A stretch of 64,000 nucleotides of DNA from Hericium rajendrae. Its lineage: Eukaryota; Basidiomycota; Agaricomycetes; Russulales; Hericiaceae. Every line of letters starts with the position of its first letter. The first letter of the stretch is position 1. The DNA is taken from contig CM065885.1 of NCBI GenBank assembly GCA_033439255.1, positions 2,604,001 to 2,668,000 of the forward strand. Direction: 5' to 3'. Under the pieces are notes generated by a model. It ran no database searches and was not told the DNA's origin. It was given only the letters and a program-made list of their open reading frames with translations. Both the position numbers and the translations under genes were made by a program. This document shows positions 1-13,030 of this stretch, piece after piece.

Positions 1-3000
1 GTTGGAGCAGCTCCTCCGCCGCCGTCGACCGATCACCTTCTCCCCAGACAATGAAAAGAATCGACGGGCGGAAATGTCGATCCTCCGGGAGCGCCTCCAC
101 GATATCCCGCAACCGCGCACAATCCTCCAAAACACGGAATTTTCTACAGTCGACCTCAGCAGATAACCCTATCACACATCCCAAACTGAAACTCACGTCT
201 CGATATCATCCGTGATCCCCTCCAGCGGCGTACACTCAAACACAATCAACCCAGGCGAGTTCAAATGGCCCTCACTCGGCGCAAGCGGCATGGAGAATAC
301 GCGCTCGCTCGCCCACTGCCCCGAATGCGGCACGTCGAATTTGCGCTCGACCCAGATAGCAGTGCCGTCACTCTCGGGGTTCATCGACACCCATATCCGC
401 CAGTCCGGCGGCGGCGCGGGCGCGAGCGCCTGCACATGCGTGCGGACGGCCTGCAGGAATGTGCCCGGTGCCCAGCGTCGCTCCTGCTGTTCTTTATTCT
501 GCAGTACAAAGGGGGGTGAATGAGCACGCCGCGCTCGACGACAAGGAGTGTATCGACCGCACCTCTTTCAGCCGCGCCGCGAGTTCCTCGTCCGTTCGCG
601 GCGGCACATAATGCGACGACCGCCGCCGCGTGCGCTTCGCCGGCGCCGCCTCCACAACCGGCGCCGGCACCTCGCGCCGCTTCCTGCCACCCGCCAGCCG
701 CTCGCGCTCGCGGTACGCGTCGCTGCGCCGCACGGCCTCTTTGTACGCGACGCGCTCCTTGCTGCGCTTGCTCCACTTTCGGAAGGACTCCTTCACGAGG
801 AGACTCGCGCGTACGAAGGCCGTCGCCTTTTCGTTGAGGTCTTCGGCCTCGACGGCACGTTCTTTGCCCTTGCTGATCTTGCGGGGTATGCCGTTGACTG
901 GAGGAACGATCTTCTCCTGAGGTGCTGACGGACCTGCAGGCGCGGGCGCGGGTGCAGGCGTCGGCAACTCCGGCAGAGAAATCGACGGTCGCTTGGTCAC
1001 AAGAGAGGGGATGGACGGCCGCGCTGACAGCGGCGGTGTCGTCAGCGACAGGGGGCTCAGGACCTCTGGGCCTGTATCGCCAGCTAGCGACTGCAAGCTC
1101 GGAAAGCCGAAAAGAGATTTGCTCGTTGTCTTGACCGGGGATGGGAAGCTCGTCACTGTCGGAGTCGGGGGTAACGAGATGGGCTGGATTTTAACAGGCG
1201 GTGGTGCCGCCACTGGTGAAGGTAGGCCCGCACTTGGTTCCTCTAGAACGCTGGGTCTTGCGGCTTCTGCGGGAGCCGTGGGTTCGCTTGGCTTAGGCCA
1301 TGTAAATGGTGAAGGCGCTTGTTCTGGTTTCGTGATCGGAGGTTCTGCAGGGCGCGGAAAGGATATCTGAGGAAGGGTAGTAGGAAATGATACAGGAGGC
1401 GTTGTGGTTATTGGTGTCAAGATTGGTCGTGATGGTGTTGATGGGGTCGGCCATGGCGCGGATGGAGGTATTGCTGCAGCAGGCGCGGCAGGGACGGATG
1501 GAGGTGATACAGCTTTAAGAGGGCCTTCAGGGAGGTTAATGGGGCTGAATGGCGACGCTTTCGGATTAAGCGATGCCGCGCCAAAAATCATTGAGGATGA
1601 CTGAGCAGCAAAGACTGCTGGCGGGGTGGCGGGGACTGCTGTAATCGGAAAACCACTGAAGATGGACGTTGGAGGGGCAGGTTGCGGTGTGGGGGGAGCT
1701 TGGCCAAAAGGAGCCGGTGTTGCGAAGGCAGACGGCCCAGCACCGGTGGCCTCAATCGTTGATGGCTTAGCTGCGGTCTCGAATATGGATGACGTGCTTC
1801 CAAATACGCTCGTACTCGTCGACGCTCCGAAAGGAGACGTAGAGGTGGTCTTGGTCGAAGCGCCACCAAACATCGTAGTGCCGAATACATTCGGAGTGGA
1901 CTTAAGCCCAGCAAAGGCAGAAGCGACGGGTGCTTCCTGGGTAGGAGGGACGGAGGTTGACGGAGGCGGCGCACTGGGAGCCGGCATCGAAGATACACCG
2001 AAAGCCGAGGTAGAAGAGGCACCAAAGATGGCCGAGGATGTGGGTTTCGAGCCAAACTTACTGCCCAGCCATTCCGTGGCGCTAGGCTTGAGGGGCGCCG
2101 AGATCTGTGCTGCCGCTGGCTCCGCTTCAGCCTCCACGGGCTCCTCGATAATCGGTTGCTCGGCAACATGATCTTCGACCTCACGGTGCTCGATTGCCCC
2201 GTCGATGATGTCTGGTATCTCCAGCCCGGCGCGGATGTCCTCGATATTCTCAATGGTCTCCGTTCCAAAGTGGCGCTCAAGAATGCACGCGACGAGGTAG
2301 ACCATGACACGGTTTCCCTGCTCGCGCAGGACGCCAGCGAGCTCTGAGAAGATCATCATGCCCTCGTTGTCGACGAGCAGGGCCGAGGTCTTGGTGATTG
2401 GCAAAGACTTGGCCTGTACGTGCTGCCTGAACTTGGTGGTGAGCAGAAAGACAGGGTGCGTGCGGATCCAGTCGGGAATGTCGTCGTGTCGCTCGCGCTG
2501 GTCGCGGATGTGGATGAGGCGGTGGTAGATGCGCATTTCGAGCTCATTCGGGGATTCGTAGCGACCGCGCTGGTCCTCATAGAACTCCTTCAGACTTTGT
2601 AGGGCTGAAAGACGCATTAGACAACGAACGACATCGGAGATAGGAACGTACTATTCATGAGTTGCTGTTCCTCCAGCGGAATGGAAAATCCGGGCCGCTC
2701 GCGCTCGAAGTGCAATGCAAGGATGTGGAACCGCGCACAACGCTCGTGACATTCCATGGCAAGGGGGCCCGTCTCGTGCTGCATGGTGAAATCGTTTCTC
2801 ACAGCGCGAGTCCGGTCGCGGATGAAATTAAATGTGGGAGAGAAACCAGCGCGAGGCAGAAGGTCATGGAACAGATAATCGAGGGTTCTCTGGACTTTGA
2901 CTGAGAAACCACTGGGGGCATTTTTGAGGACTGCTCACCTTCAATACGACCGGTGGTCGCAAATCCGAAGGGAGCGTCTTGTCGCCCGCTGCACGCTCGT

Positions 3001-3745
3001 ACATCTTGACGGCGCGCTTATGGTCTACGCGTTTGGTCCCCGGAATCTTCACGTCATCAGCGCAGATTTTCGACGAATCTCAGAAACAAATTGCAAAAGA
3101 CACGTACTAGCTCCCATTCGAAAAGGTTGTTCTCCCTCTCCCGTCTGTAACGCTCGAATCTAGGACACATATCCATGCACGTCCCTACCATCGTGATAGC
3201 TTCGTTTAGACGTTTCGGAACGAGTGGATCGTCCATTTTGCCCTCTGCAATGGCTCGCTTTCGCTCGACCTCCCGCGCTTTCACCAGCTGCAAGACATCA
3301 GCAGCACACGCTTAAACAACAAAAACTGACGCACCTCTTGGTAAAACCGCTCTCGTTCTTCTGGTGTCTCGAGCTCTGGCTCCTCCACATCTGTCTCTCC
3401 CTCCTGGTGATCGTCTGCATCCGTGCTCATGCCCTCGTCCATCTCGTGCTGCTGTGGCACCTCGATCCCGTGTGAAGGCAGCGCTGCCGTTTCCGGCCTC
3501 GGTGACTTTGACGGCGGTCTAGACGACCTCCCGCGCCCCCGGATTCTGCTTGCACGATGACCACCGCGCTCCCAGCGTTCCCCGCTCACGCCGAGATGGC
3601 CGCCGGGGGTGCTTGTTCCGCTGCGCGAGCTTGCTCCGTCGGCGACCCAGATCTTGTTCTTGGACTGGCCACGGCGCCCTCTGTCGGCTGTGCCATTGAC
3701 CCTAAGCCCTCTAGAATGCGGCGCTGTAGAGTGCACCCCCTCCAT
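1..3745 (-). CDS. SAC3: SAC3/GANP-family mRNA export factor (3' end off window)
   Basis: Likely the scaffold of the TREX-2 complex, which links transcription and mRNA export at the nuclear pore. The chosen start is the ATG at 3743-3745; an in-frame ATG lies further upstream at 3838. An Arg/Gly-rich, acidic N-terminus leads to the SAC3 signature GTCMDMCPRFERYRRERENN (about 3130-3190). The SAC3/GANP helical core follows (RVDHKRAVKMYERAAGD; RNDFTMQHETGPLAMECHER; YHRLIHIRDQ), spread over several short exons to about 2200. A long Pro/Ser/Thr-rich region with FG/FGA/FGS dipeptides (about 1500-2060) resembles nucleoporin FG repeats. A basic segment and a C-terminal globular part follow. An intron of about 50 bp (147-197) precedes the last visible exon, which reads KFRVLEDCARLRDIV and runs off the left edge. 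The family assignment is firm; exact splice sites and the start are inferred. Confidence 0.88.
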
Positions 3746-4041
3746 GCTGGACCTAGTATTGAGCTGTGACCTTGTCCTTCGCGTCCAGAGCAGAACGTTG
3801 TTTAATCCTTGGAAGATAAACCACCAAGCGCGGGGCACGGGTCTCCCTACTTGTTTGATCCTGCACGCTGACCGCGCAGTTTATGGAGAGGGGCAGTCTG
3901 GAAGAGAACAAGAGCAGCGAAAGGTGATGTATTTACGGTGTTTAGCACAATATTGAATCAGCGTGACCGGATCAACAAAGACAAACAAGACGTTTCCTCC
4001 CGAACTTGTAGTGTGGTCCTCGTACTTTAGCTTCGTGAAGC
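3746..4041. promoter_or_regulatory. Divergent promoter interval between SAC3 and the complex I subunit
   Basis: About 300 bp between two divergently transcribed genes, so it should hold both promoters. No clear TATA box was seen. The SAC3-side part stays in frame with an upstream ATG (3838), so some of it may be coding. Inferred from gene layout only. Confidence 0.4.
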
Positions 4042-4464
4042 ATGGCGTCCATTATTTCTCCTTTTCGAAACACCTATCGGTATCTTGTGAGTATCTCTTC
4101 TGTTGTAAAGTTTTGTAGCTCAATGACACCGGAAAATCAGCAACGTCAAGCTCACGAAGCACCCGTCATCTTCTACTCGGTCATAATTGGCGCCATTGGG
4201 CCTCCTCTCGCGTACACGGTTCCATCCATCCGCAAGCATTATGGCTGGAAGCCAGCGGAGCGCATTCCCGTAACATATCCCGGTGAGTTTACATCTTAGT
4301 AGCATCGGCGCTGTTCCAGACGGATTATCGGGCATTTGTGCGGGTCGACGCTGTCCTCATTGTCGCATTTTCGACAATCCTTGGATCTTTATCAGTAACT
4401 GACGTGCTATTCGGCAGTTCCGAACCGTCCACGGAGACCCGTGTCAGGCTACGATGACGAGTAA
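4042..4464 (+). CDS. NADH:ubiquinone oxidoreductase 9.5 kDa subunit (complex I accessory)
   Basis: Small accessory subunit of mitochondrial complex I, of the fungal NUO9.5/NI9M type. Three exons join cleanly: 4042-4086, 4141-4282 and 4418-4464, giving 77 residues. Introns at 4087-4140 and 4283-4417 both begin GTGAGT and end CAG. The N-terminus MASIISPFRNTYRYL is followed by the conserved QRQAHEAPVIFYSVIIGAIG, a single hydrophobic membrane segment, then YGWKPAERIPVTYP and VPNRPRRPVSGYDDE. Length and motif order are those of the family. The second intron (135 bp) is long for this locus. The gene is divergent from SAC3. Confidence 0.93.
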
Positions 4465-6096
4465 TTGTTCCGTGTTGTTGTTCCGTCGCAGGACAATATC
4501 CGTATAACACGCCATGGACCGGGAGGGTATCACTCGCCGAATAGATATGCATGGACTGACATGAGTCGGACGCACCGCTGTTGCATCGATATCTATTAGC
4601 CTGCTGGACCTGCACTCGTTTTACAGGCAGCTTTCAATTTGTCAAAATGTTCCGAATTTCAGTGCGGTACGTCCAGCGTTTTGGTTTATCATCGTCTACG
4701 CCAGTGGTCTATGATACCCAAGGATGTGGTGAAATAAATCAACTAGGTCCATGTCAGAAAAGGATACACCAATAACAGGTCCATTTGGCCCCGTTCGCGA
4801 AGTTAAGGACAGGCACTCCGGCTTTATATGCCTGAGTCATCATATGTTCAGTCCAGCAGAAACGACTTCTGGCGGCCGGGACTGTCAGACTCAACTCTCG
4901 ACGGGCCATATCAGCACCCGTATAGTCTTAGCTCGTAATGACTCATTTGAGGCTTGTGAACTGATTTTAGGTCTCCAACCATGCCTGGCACCATAAGTTC
5001 CTCGGGCGGACGGCTCCATTGCAGATTCTCCCGACCGCATTAGAAGCTTTTCTGTCCACAGGGATAGTCCAATATTTCTCTTCCTTCTACAAGCTGCATG
5101 CGATGTCGCTTGCGGCAGCGTTTTCCGGTCTGCTTGCAGCCGCAGTTCAACGAATGGATGGCTTGCGCGCCCATCCGGACTGACGACGAATATTCAATAT
5201 TGTATGCAGCCTCCAATTTATCATTCTCTTCCGCAATAGTCGATGATACTTCTGTTAGGAAGCAGTCCTCACAACCGTCCTGATCCTGGGTACTACAATT
5301 CATATATGCATCCGTCACTGTACGAATCTGTATAAGGCTCTTGCGACACGCAACCCATGATACCAATGAGACTGACTTCATCGACGTCACCCGCTATCAT
5401 CGTTTGAACGCCGAAAAATGGTCCGCGAGCGCTGCACATTCTGGACTCTCCGCACGGATCGCGCACGCTTAGGAAAGCTGGGCGGGGATGATGAAAGAAG
5501 GCGGTACGCATGGCGGCACGCCTGTTGGATGAGGGATGTGTCTTTATGAATTCAAAGCCGCAGCTGCCTTCGGCTTGAGCCGAACATTTGAACATCCTAC
5601 CAGCAGACGATCAGTGAATCTCTGAAGAGGGCGTACTCCGGGGCGCCGCGCGGTATCCAGAACTCAGAGTTAATGTGTATCACCAAGGAAAGCGTCTACC
5701 GAGGTGACTTTATGGCGCGTGTGCAGCTAAGAAACTCCATTAATCAAGGATTTGGAAATAGTCACAACTTAGTAGACGTGGGAGAACAGTATCCTGTAGC
5801 GGACGAATAACGCTCGGCTTCTGCGCCCGAATTGTACCTGTGAAGCAGATACCGAAGCAACAGGTTTGAATACATTTACAAGTGACATTCACTTCGTCGT
5901 GCGTAGTGATTGCCCGGAAGCGCGCCGGCCGCCGCCGTGTACAGCTCCATGGAATGTTGACTTTTCGGGAAGGAAGGAAGGACAACCTTTCCTAGCATCG
6001 ATCCACGAGGTAGTCGGCTTCAACGCTTTTCGTTTCGAACTCATCGCTCACCCCAATCGCGTTGACCACGTGCACAGAATACAACCTGAAGCATCA
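4465..6096. other. Intergenic stretch, no convincing gene
   Basis: About 1.6 kb with no recognisable domain. Two adjacent minus-strand reading frames (5595-5293 and 5390-5040; the latter Cys-rich near its end) could be exons of an unknown gene but do not join convincingly. An open frame from 5866 runs in phase into the DUF6535 start at 6097, so that gene might begin earlier. The final few hundred bases should hold the DUF6535 promoter. Confidence 0.4.
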
Positions 6097-9000
6097 ATGT
6101 CTAACAAAGATCGAGTCTCCATCGGTGAGTTATGCGATCGCAAGTTGGCCCACCGGCGCTGAATGTCGCTGATTGTTATCATACAGCTGCGAGCGACCAT
6201 GATCATGGTGGATCTCAAGTCGCGGAAACACCCAACCTTGACGAGTGCGACTCGAACACCAGAGATGTAGTGGACGCGAATTCGCCTTATACCCACGGTG
6301 TCCCCACCGACCTCCAAGGCGCAACTCAGCCATCTGGAGCAGATCCGGCGCGCTCCCACGTCGATGATGTGTCCGATTCTGACTCTTCTGACGATGACGC
6401 TCTGCGCACGTTCCCTAACCAACCTCCAACCCGCGCGGCGAAGAAGAAAAAGGTGCGACGGAATTTTGGCGTATTTCCTGCGAATGCAGGGTTCCCGGGT
6501 ACGTTGCGACGTTACATATTTCCCATCATCGTCGGCATCTTACACGCCTTTGGACAGGCTACAACCCGGGTGACTACGAGCAGAAGTATCCCTTCGACAG
6601 TGAAGTATCGGAGGCAATGGGTCCGAACGCGCGTGTCTGGCGCGTCTATCTCGACGAGGCCAAGGCTTTCGATGACGATATGATCGAAGGATGGCGCGAT
6701 ACAATCGATGTCCTTCTTGTTTTCGTGCGTACTCCTTCACTTATTTACAACTTTATTGTCAGTTCATTGTGTTTTCTATAGGCTGGTCTGTTCTCTGCAG
6801 TGGTGACAACTCTTGTCGTTCAAGCATCGCAGTCGCTTCAGCCTAACTATGCCCAAATATCTGTGTCCCTGCTTGTAGAACTTGTTGACATACAGCGAGC
6901 TGTCGCACTTGGTCTTTCACGGGATGTGATCTCGCAGTCCTCACAGAACTTGACAACAATGGTCTTTGATGCAGGATCATCTGATAAATGGGTCAATGGC
7001 CTATGGTTTGTCAGTCTGGCCTTAAGTCTGGCAACTGCATTGATCTCTATGCTGGTGAAACAATGGTTTCAATATTATATCTCTCCCATCTCTGGGTCAG
7101 TTCAACAGAAGGCTCATACACATCAATTCCGCTTTGCTGGCTTGCAGAAGTGGCATGTCTCCACCATTGTAGGATGTCTGCCTTTCATGATGCATCTGGC
7201 CTTGCTACTCTTTTTTGCTGGTCTTGTGGTCTATGTCTGGGCTTTGAACAAAGGGATTGCTATTTCTGTTCTTGTCATAATGCAAATCTCATATCTGGTG
7301 TACTTTGGAACAAATGTGCTAGCATCTTGTTATGTTCAGTGCCCATATAAGACTCCAATTGGAGATTATACATTTATCATCAGAAACTGGATGCTAAGAA
7401 TGAATCAGATTTGCATACAACTGATTCAAGCTGTGCTCTTTAGAATCACTTTCAAATGGTCTAAATGGATGCATAATAATCAAAACATAATATCAGACAT
7501 AGATAAAAAGCTTGATTCAAATGTGGTTCTTTCTCAGAGCTACAAAACAATTGAAAATACCATCATTGTATGCAATAAAGAGATACTTGATATTCAATCA
7601 CTATATTGGCTATACAAATCTTCTGATGATCCATCAGTTGTAAAGATCACTCTACAAGCTTTGTCTGGTGCCAATCCTTTTAAACATGATCTGACACTAT
7701 TCAAAAAACCACATATTATTAACTTTATCACACATAAGTTAATGACTAGTATAAAGAGCAAAGATGATATAAATACAGAATATTGGGGCTGGATTTGGAT
7801 TAATGTTACAGAGCCTAAAGTTCAACATCAGGTTTTTCTAAATATTAAAAAGGCTCTATATGGCTTTGACAAAAGATATATATCAGAAGATATATCTTTC
7901 TCCTCCTTTACAACATTTTTTTTTGCATACATTGAATACCAATGGTATTCAATAAATTCAGATACTAATATATCAGATTTTGAAGCATTAATATTTAATA
8001 ATCAATCTTGGATTAGATCTGGTATATTATATTTAACAAAATCTTGGTATGACAATATATTAGCTAGTCAATGCTCACAAATCTGGATTTTAAATGAACA
8101 TTTACAAATATTAGGATTTTTTTACCTTTTTCAATTTGGTATTAATTCAAGTGATATGTATAATAATGGATATATTCAATATAAAAAACAAGAGGACTTC
8201 CAAAGAACTATTAATCATTCAGACAATAATTTTATACTGTTCAACTTAGCACTATTGTTTAGCTTATCTCCCAATTGTCCAGTTGATAGAATGGTAATAG
8301 AAAATACAAAAGATTCAAGAGACCTTCTACTTATAATACTTACTGTTTACTTGTCTGATCCTCAATGGATTTATAATAGTTCTCATAATTTTATGAGCCT
8401 CAAGTTTAAAGAGCACATTTGTACTTTTTGTTTATATCTCACTTTATCATTTGCTCAAAATCCATGTTCAAATCATACAATCAGCTTTTCATTTTTATCA
8501 ATGCTCTCTTCTTTTATCAAGAAGCCTAATCTTACTCAAAACTTATCTCCTCAATGTTATTTTACATTACTACATGCTAGTTCACCATATGTTTTAGCCT
8601 CAATAGAAAATATCAATCTTCATAATATAATTGATAAAAAGTTTATCTTCAAGTGGTTTTATGGGTTTCATCAACTGATTAATCATTCAGAATTTATATC
8701 ATTTTCTTTACTTGATTCTTTATATTTTGAATTTGTTAGCACTCTCATAACACAAACATCAAACTCAGACCTATTAAAGTATCTTTGTCAGGTAGACTTT
8801 TTAGAACCTTACTTTATATTACATAAGCTAAAGTTAAAATCTACATCAAGTTCAGACTCAATTTTCTCATATCTTTCTCACTTAAAGATTATGGAAATAG
8901 CATTTAGGCATCATCTGCAAGAGATAATTGATTATATTATTCAGAACAAGTATATTGATATGCAATGTGATTTACTTTGGACATATTGGACCCTTTATCT

Positions 9001-9606
9001 TTCTTATGAATGTAATAAAAATGATGAGAATGGTATATCTTATGAATCATTCTATAAGATGTATAAATCAACCTTTGAGCTTATAAGTATGAGTTCTTAT
9101 AACAATATATGGACTAAAAGCATACAACAAATAAGCATCAAATTTAATAGTATTTCTAGAGAATCTTTGCCTATAAGTGACATTCTCTATAATAAACTCT
9201 CTTTGATGTTTGAAAACTTACAAAGAGCTGCAAATGGTTTTTCAGAAATTATTCAAGATGAGCCAGTAAGTTTTTTGATTGTAGATAAAGATAACATTAG
9301 AGGTAGGTGTTACATATATAAAATTTTAGGATTGACAATCTTAAACAAGTTTATTTAGGCTTTAACACTTGTGATGAATCAAAATTGAGACTTGATGCTA
9401 TTGGTGAGGCAGATGCAGAAGATTGCAACAAGGTTAGCATAGTTTCTTAGTATTCAAGCTTATTACTAACATTTTTGTAGAAAGGAGAAGCTAGCAAGGA
9501 TGTTCAACCTCAGTCAAACCAAAAGTCATGGTGGATCAGACACAAAGATCCTGGTGTTAACAGTACCTATGATGAAGAATCTTTAAATCCAAATGTCACT
9601 GTATAA
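6097..9606 (+). CDS. DUF6535 transmembrane protein with AT-rich C-terminal region
   Basis: Six exons join in frame: 6097-6124, 6187-6498, 6558-6724, 6782-9302, 9359-9432 and 9481-9606, about 1075 residues. A Ser/Asp-rich N-terminus ends in a basic patch (AAKKKKVRRN). The DUF6535 block follows from about residue 120: ARVWRVYLDEAKAFDDDMIE, then AGLFSAVVTTLVVQASQSLQ, then KWVNGLWFVSLALSLATALI. Several membrane helices are visible (LALSLATALISMLV, LLFFAGLVVYVWAL, ISVLVIMQISYLVYFGTNV). The role of the family is unknown; it is abundant in agaricomycetes. From about 7400 the DNA becomes strongly AT-rich and the protein becomes rich in Ile, Asn, Ser, Lys and Tyr, yet stays open for about 1.9 kb, which argues for purifying selection. 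The last two introns have good GTAGGT/GTTAGC donors and TTTAG/TTGTAG acceptors. Confidence 0.85.
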
Positions 9607-9807
9607 TGCACCTTTTCTTCACTTGAGAAATACTTGTAGTAAACACAATACAATTGATATTAGCTTTGAAGTTTACTTATAATTTCTATGCAAATAAAGG
9701 CTCTTGAATCTTGATCTTACCTTGAGCTTTCAAGGGCTATGTCCATACCTTGGCCTTTATCAAGGACAAGAACAAGGTGGAAGCAGTTTTATATGGACAA
9801 CGATAGA

Positions 9808-10975
9808 CTACCTAACTTCAACACCTCTCCGGTCCCAGTCCCCGCTTACTTGGCCCTCCATCCACAGCACGACTTCTCTCACTTTCTTCACTGCAACATC
9901 CACGGCACGCAGTACGTCGTCCGGTGCAAGTGGCATGCCGCCCGCCTTGTGAACGACGCATAGCTCACGCTGCGGATTGAGTGCAAGGGATAGGGTACTT
10001 GAGGCAAGAGTAGCTTCTAGTGGAGAAGGATCAAGCAGCATGGTGGGATGCGGGGAAAGCGAGGAGTCGTGTTGATTTGTCGCAGCTGAATCGGTCGTCG
10101 CTGGTGGTTGAGAAGGCGCGGGAGGGAAGAAGACGAATGTTAGACAGAGAGGTGTATGGTGCATTGCTAGTGGGACGGGCGCTCTAGATGTCGGGTCGTG
10201 CTAGATGTGATGCGATACGTCGACGACTGAATGAGGGATCGCGTCGGTGGTGAATAACAGTTGAACGCACAATGATGATCTCGTCCCCTACTACTTCAAC
10301 TTCGGGTCGACGGAAGTGCTTCAGCGCTGCCATCCCTGCGAGACATGCACAGTCTTGCATGTTTCCGGAGTCGGAGAGTATGTTGATAGTCAGACGGAGA
10401 TGCCAGACCTGTATCCGGAAATCAGAGATAGTAACAAAGACACGAAAGACACGGATTCAGAACATACGCGCTGGCCTGCTTGAATGCAAAGAGACTCCTT
10501 GTCTATCGTATCGCTCCGTCTTAAGACTTTATCCAGCATACGCGAAAGCGCGACTTCCTCCTCCGATGATCTGAGAACCGGTCGTCAACCATATGCCTAA
10601 AATCAATGACACGCCGATAGAACATGCTGCGACGCACTCACTTACCGACCAGGCTCGTACATGCTCGATGCCATAGGTGAAATCTCGGAATGGATGGTGA
10701 TCATGCCCTCGTACGGGCGCTCGGGTGGTGGCCTCACCATTTTCGCCTCGACGTTCGCGAGTACTCTAGCGAAGATCAATATCCAAGGTACTCCAGCAAA
10801 GAAAGCACACGCACCTTGTCTTCCCGAGTGCACACTCAACTGTGCCCAGCTCAGTCCCGAATTCTAAAGATGTCCGTCGCACCTCGAGGAGAGCGCGGCC
10901 ATCGAGACGAAGATTCTGTGCAAGTGCTGCGGCCAAAAACTCCTTCTCTGGTATTGAGGGGGATGGTGGTCGCAT
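9808..10975 (-). CDS. RRP45: Exosome complex subunit RRP45 (RNase PH-like ring)
   Basis: Structural RNase PH-fold subunit of the exosome core ring, acting in 3'-5' RNA processing and decay in nucleus and cytoplasm. Five exons on the minus strand: 10975-10815, 10765-10646, 10570-10468, 10408-10271 and 10200-9808, giving 304 residues in continuous frame. The N-terminus has EKEFLAAALAQNLRLDGRAL, then ALGKTR, AKMVRPPPERPYEG and SPMASSMYEPGR, the diagnostic RRP45 order. IDKESLCIQAGQRVWHLRLT, NMQDCACLAGMAALKHFRRP and GDEIIIHDP follow, and the second half-domain has LALNPQRELCVVHKAGG and a C-terminal DVLRAVDVAVKKV. No long C-terminal tail is present, unlike the human protein. It is divergent from the kinase-like gene starting at 11162 (about 186 bp apart), so the two likely share a promoter interval. 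Confidence 0.92.
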
Positions 10976-11161
10976 ATTTGCTAGTACACTTCGCTGACTA
11001 TGTTTTGAGGTTCAAGTTCGTCGACAACTCGTTACTTTGTGATCTTTTCGTGGTGATTGTCGAGTTCACGAAATGCTGGAGTCACGTGTAGCCCGACGCG
11101 CCTTCAAGTTCCCGCCTCCTCGTCGTCGCGAACGTCGAGCTCGTGGTTCCCGACGTCCATC

Positions 11162-13030
11162 ATGGTCCGGCAATCGCCTGCGTCGTCGCTTACCTCCTTT
11201 TCTTCTGCAGGCCGATCACTGCGAGTCGTCGCATCTGGAACGCTATTTCTGACGCACACGCTTGCCTTGCCATCCCATCCCGAGCCCGGCAGCAGTGCCC
11301 GCGCCCATTCTTATACGCGCACACGCAATGGATCAGCATGCACCGTGCTCGCGATGCTCGCACAGCTGCGGATGCGCGGTGTTGAGCGATGCTGGCTTGT
11401 TGCAAGTCTCGGCGGGAACGACGACGGACGCGCGGTTGTGCGCGATCTCGAGGGTGCGGGTGTCAGCACGAAATATTGCAAAATATGGGAGGGCGTTGGC
11501 GTTCCCGGCGCCTGGATACTGAATGCAGGTGAGCTCAAGTTGTAACTTTCTCAAAAATCTAACTGCTGATTCGAACATGCAAGCTAACACCGATACCCAA
11601 ACCGTAATCAACCACAATCCGTTGCCCGATATCACGCACGAAGAGTTCGTGTCGCTCTTAGGACCTCTACTTGCACCTGAGAACTACCCTCCTGCCTCTC
11701 CTGATCCTCCGTCTCCTCCAGCGGTGTCCCCGCGTCCTTCGCTTTCTCTTCCCTCCCAGACACATCATGACCCCCGAGACATCAACGGACCGCCGTTCGA
11801 GTGGCTCCACTTCGAAGGGCGGTCCGTCAGAACGACGCTGCACAACATAGTCGGCGTAGACGGTCTCGCCCGCGAGCGAAAGTGGCGCTCACAATGCGTG
11901 TTCAGCGTAGACGTCGGCCGGCGCGCCAAACAAGGCGTCGAAGCGGTGCGTGCTCCGGCCCTCCCATCTGTCACCATCTGAATGACCCGCCACCACAGCT
12001 CATCCCGCACGCAGACGTCCTGTTCCTGAACAAGCACTATGCGCAGGCGCACTCGCCCGCCTACGCCAGCACGCCGCGCGCGTTCCTGCTCTCGCTCACC
12101 GCGCTTGCGCCGCCGCACGCGCTCCTCGTGGCATACTGGGGCACCGACGGCGCCGCGGCGCTCTCCGTGCCTACACGCGAGTACTTCCAGTCCTCGGGCT
12201 GGGTGGAGCCGCGCCCGAGCCCCGCGTCGACGCCCTCGCTCCCGCTGTCTCCATCCCCGGCCAAGACGTCCGGTCACACCCCGCGCGAGAGCAAGACGGA
12301 GGAGCTCGTAAGTGTGCGCAGCGGTAGCGACTTTTGGGCGGCGCCGGGCCGCACGTCGAGCACCATGAGTGCGTTCTCGGCGGGCTTGGGCCATGGACTG
12401 GGTTCCGGGAGCGGGAGCGGAGGCACAGTAAGTGGCGGTACGGTCAGTGCCGCGGGACATGGACGAATCGGATCGCAGGATACAGGCGTATCGGAGCGAC
12501 GAGGGGGCGGAATGCATACGCGCGGAGCGAGACGTGGGACGTTGATGCGTAGGGAGGACACAGTCGAAGAGGACGAAGACGAGGAGTCGGATGCGGACTC
12601 GGAGGGGACGGAGATCGCGGAGAGCAGTGGCCATAGCCACAGCCACGCCCACAACCACACGCCGAACCGCCTTGCCTCACCGCGTGAGCGCGAGCATAAG
12701 CCACCTACACCTGTGACGCCGGCAGTCGTCGACGAAGTCGGCGCGCAAGATGCATTCGTGGCGGGGATGATCTACGCTCTGAGCAGGCGGCTGCTGCCTG
12801 GAGCGCCGTATAGTCCAGGTCTTGCAGACCACGAGCGGCCGCCCGGCGAGGACGATCGACGATGGAAACTAGATGAGTGTCTGAGGTGAGTGATGGCAGT
12901 CGATTTGTTCAGATAATGATCTTACCCGCGCTGCAGGTTTGCCACCGAGTTAGCGGGCCGGAAAGCAAGGAAGCGGGGGTGGGACGGCCTCAGTGAGGAC
13001 ATGGCCCGGGCTGGATGGTTCGAGATGTAG
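11162..13030 (+). CDS. PfkB/ribokinase-family sugar kinase-like protein with long insert
   Basis: Four exons: 11162-11528, 11584-11945, 11999-12885 and 12937-13030, about 569 residues in frame. The N-terminal strand SLRVVASGTLFLTHTLALPS, then GSACTVLAMLAQL and VASLGGNDDGRAVVRDLEGA, match the ribokinase/ketohexokinase-like fold. ADVLFLNKHYAQ and ALLVAYWGTDGAAAL follow. Near the C-terminus is EVGAQDAFVAGMIYALSRRL, at the place of the catalytic GAGD motif; the third position is Gln but the Asp is kept. Between the body and this motif lies an unusually long low-complexity insert (about 12190-12720) rich in Ser, Gly and acidic residues, ending in a His-rich run near 12640. The insert makes the protein nearly twice the usual family length. 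The start is uncertain: other upstream in-frame ATGs exist. Substrate unknown. Confidence 0.8.

Noticed and set aside
5040-5595. Cys-rich minus-strand frames
   Set aside because: Short, no consistent splicing between them, no known motif.
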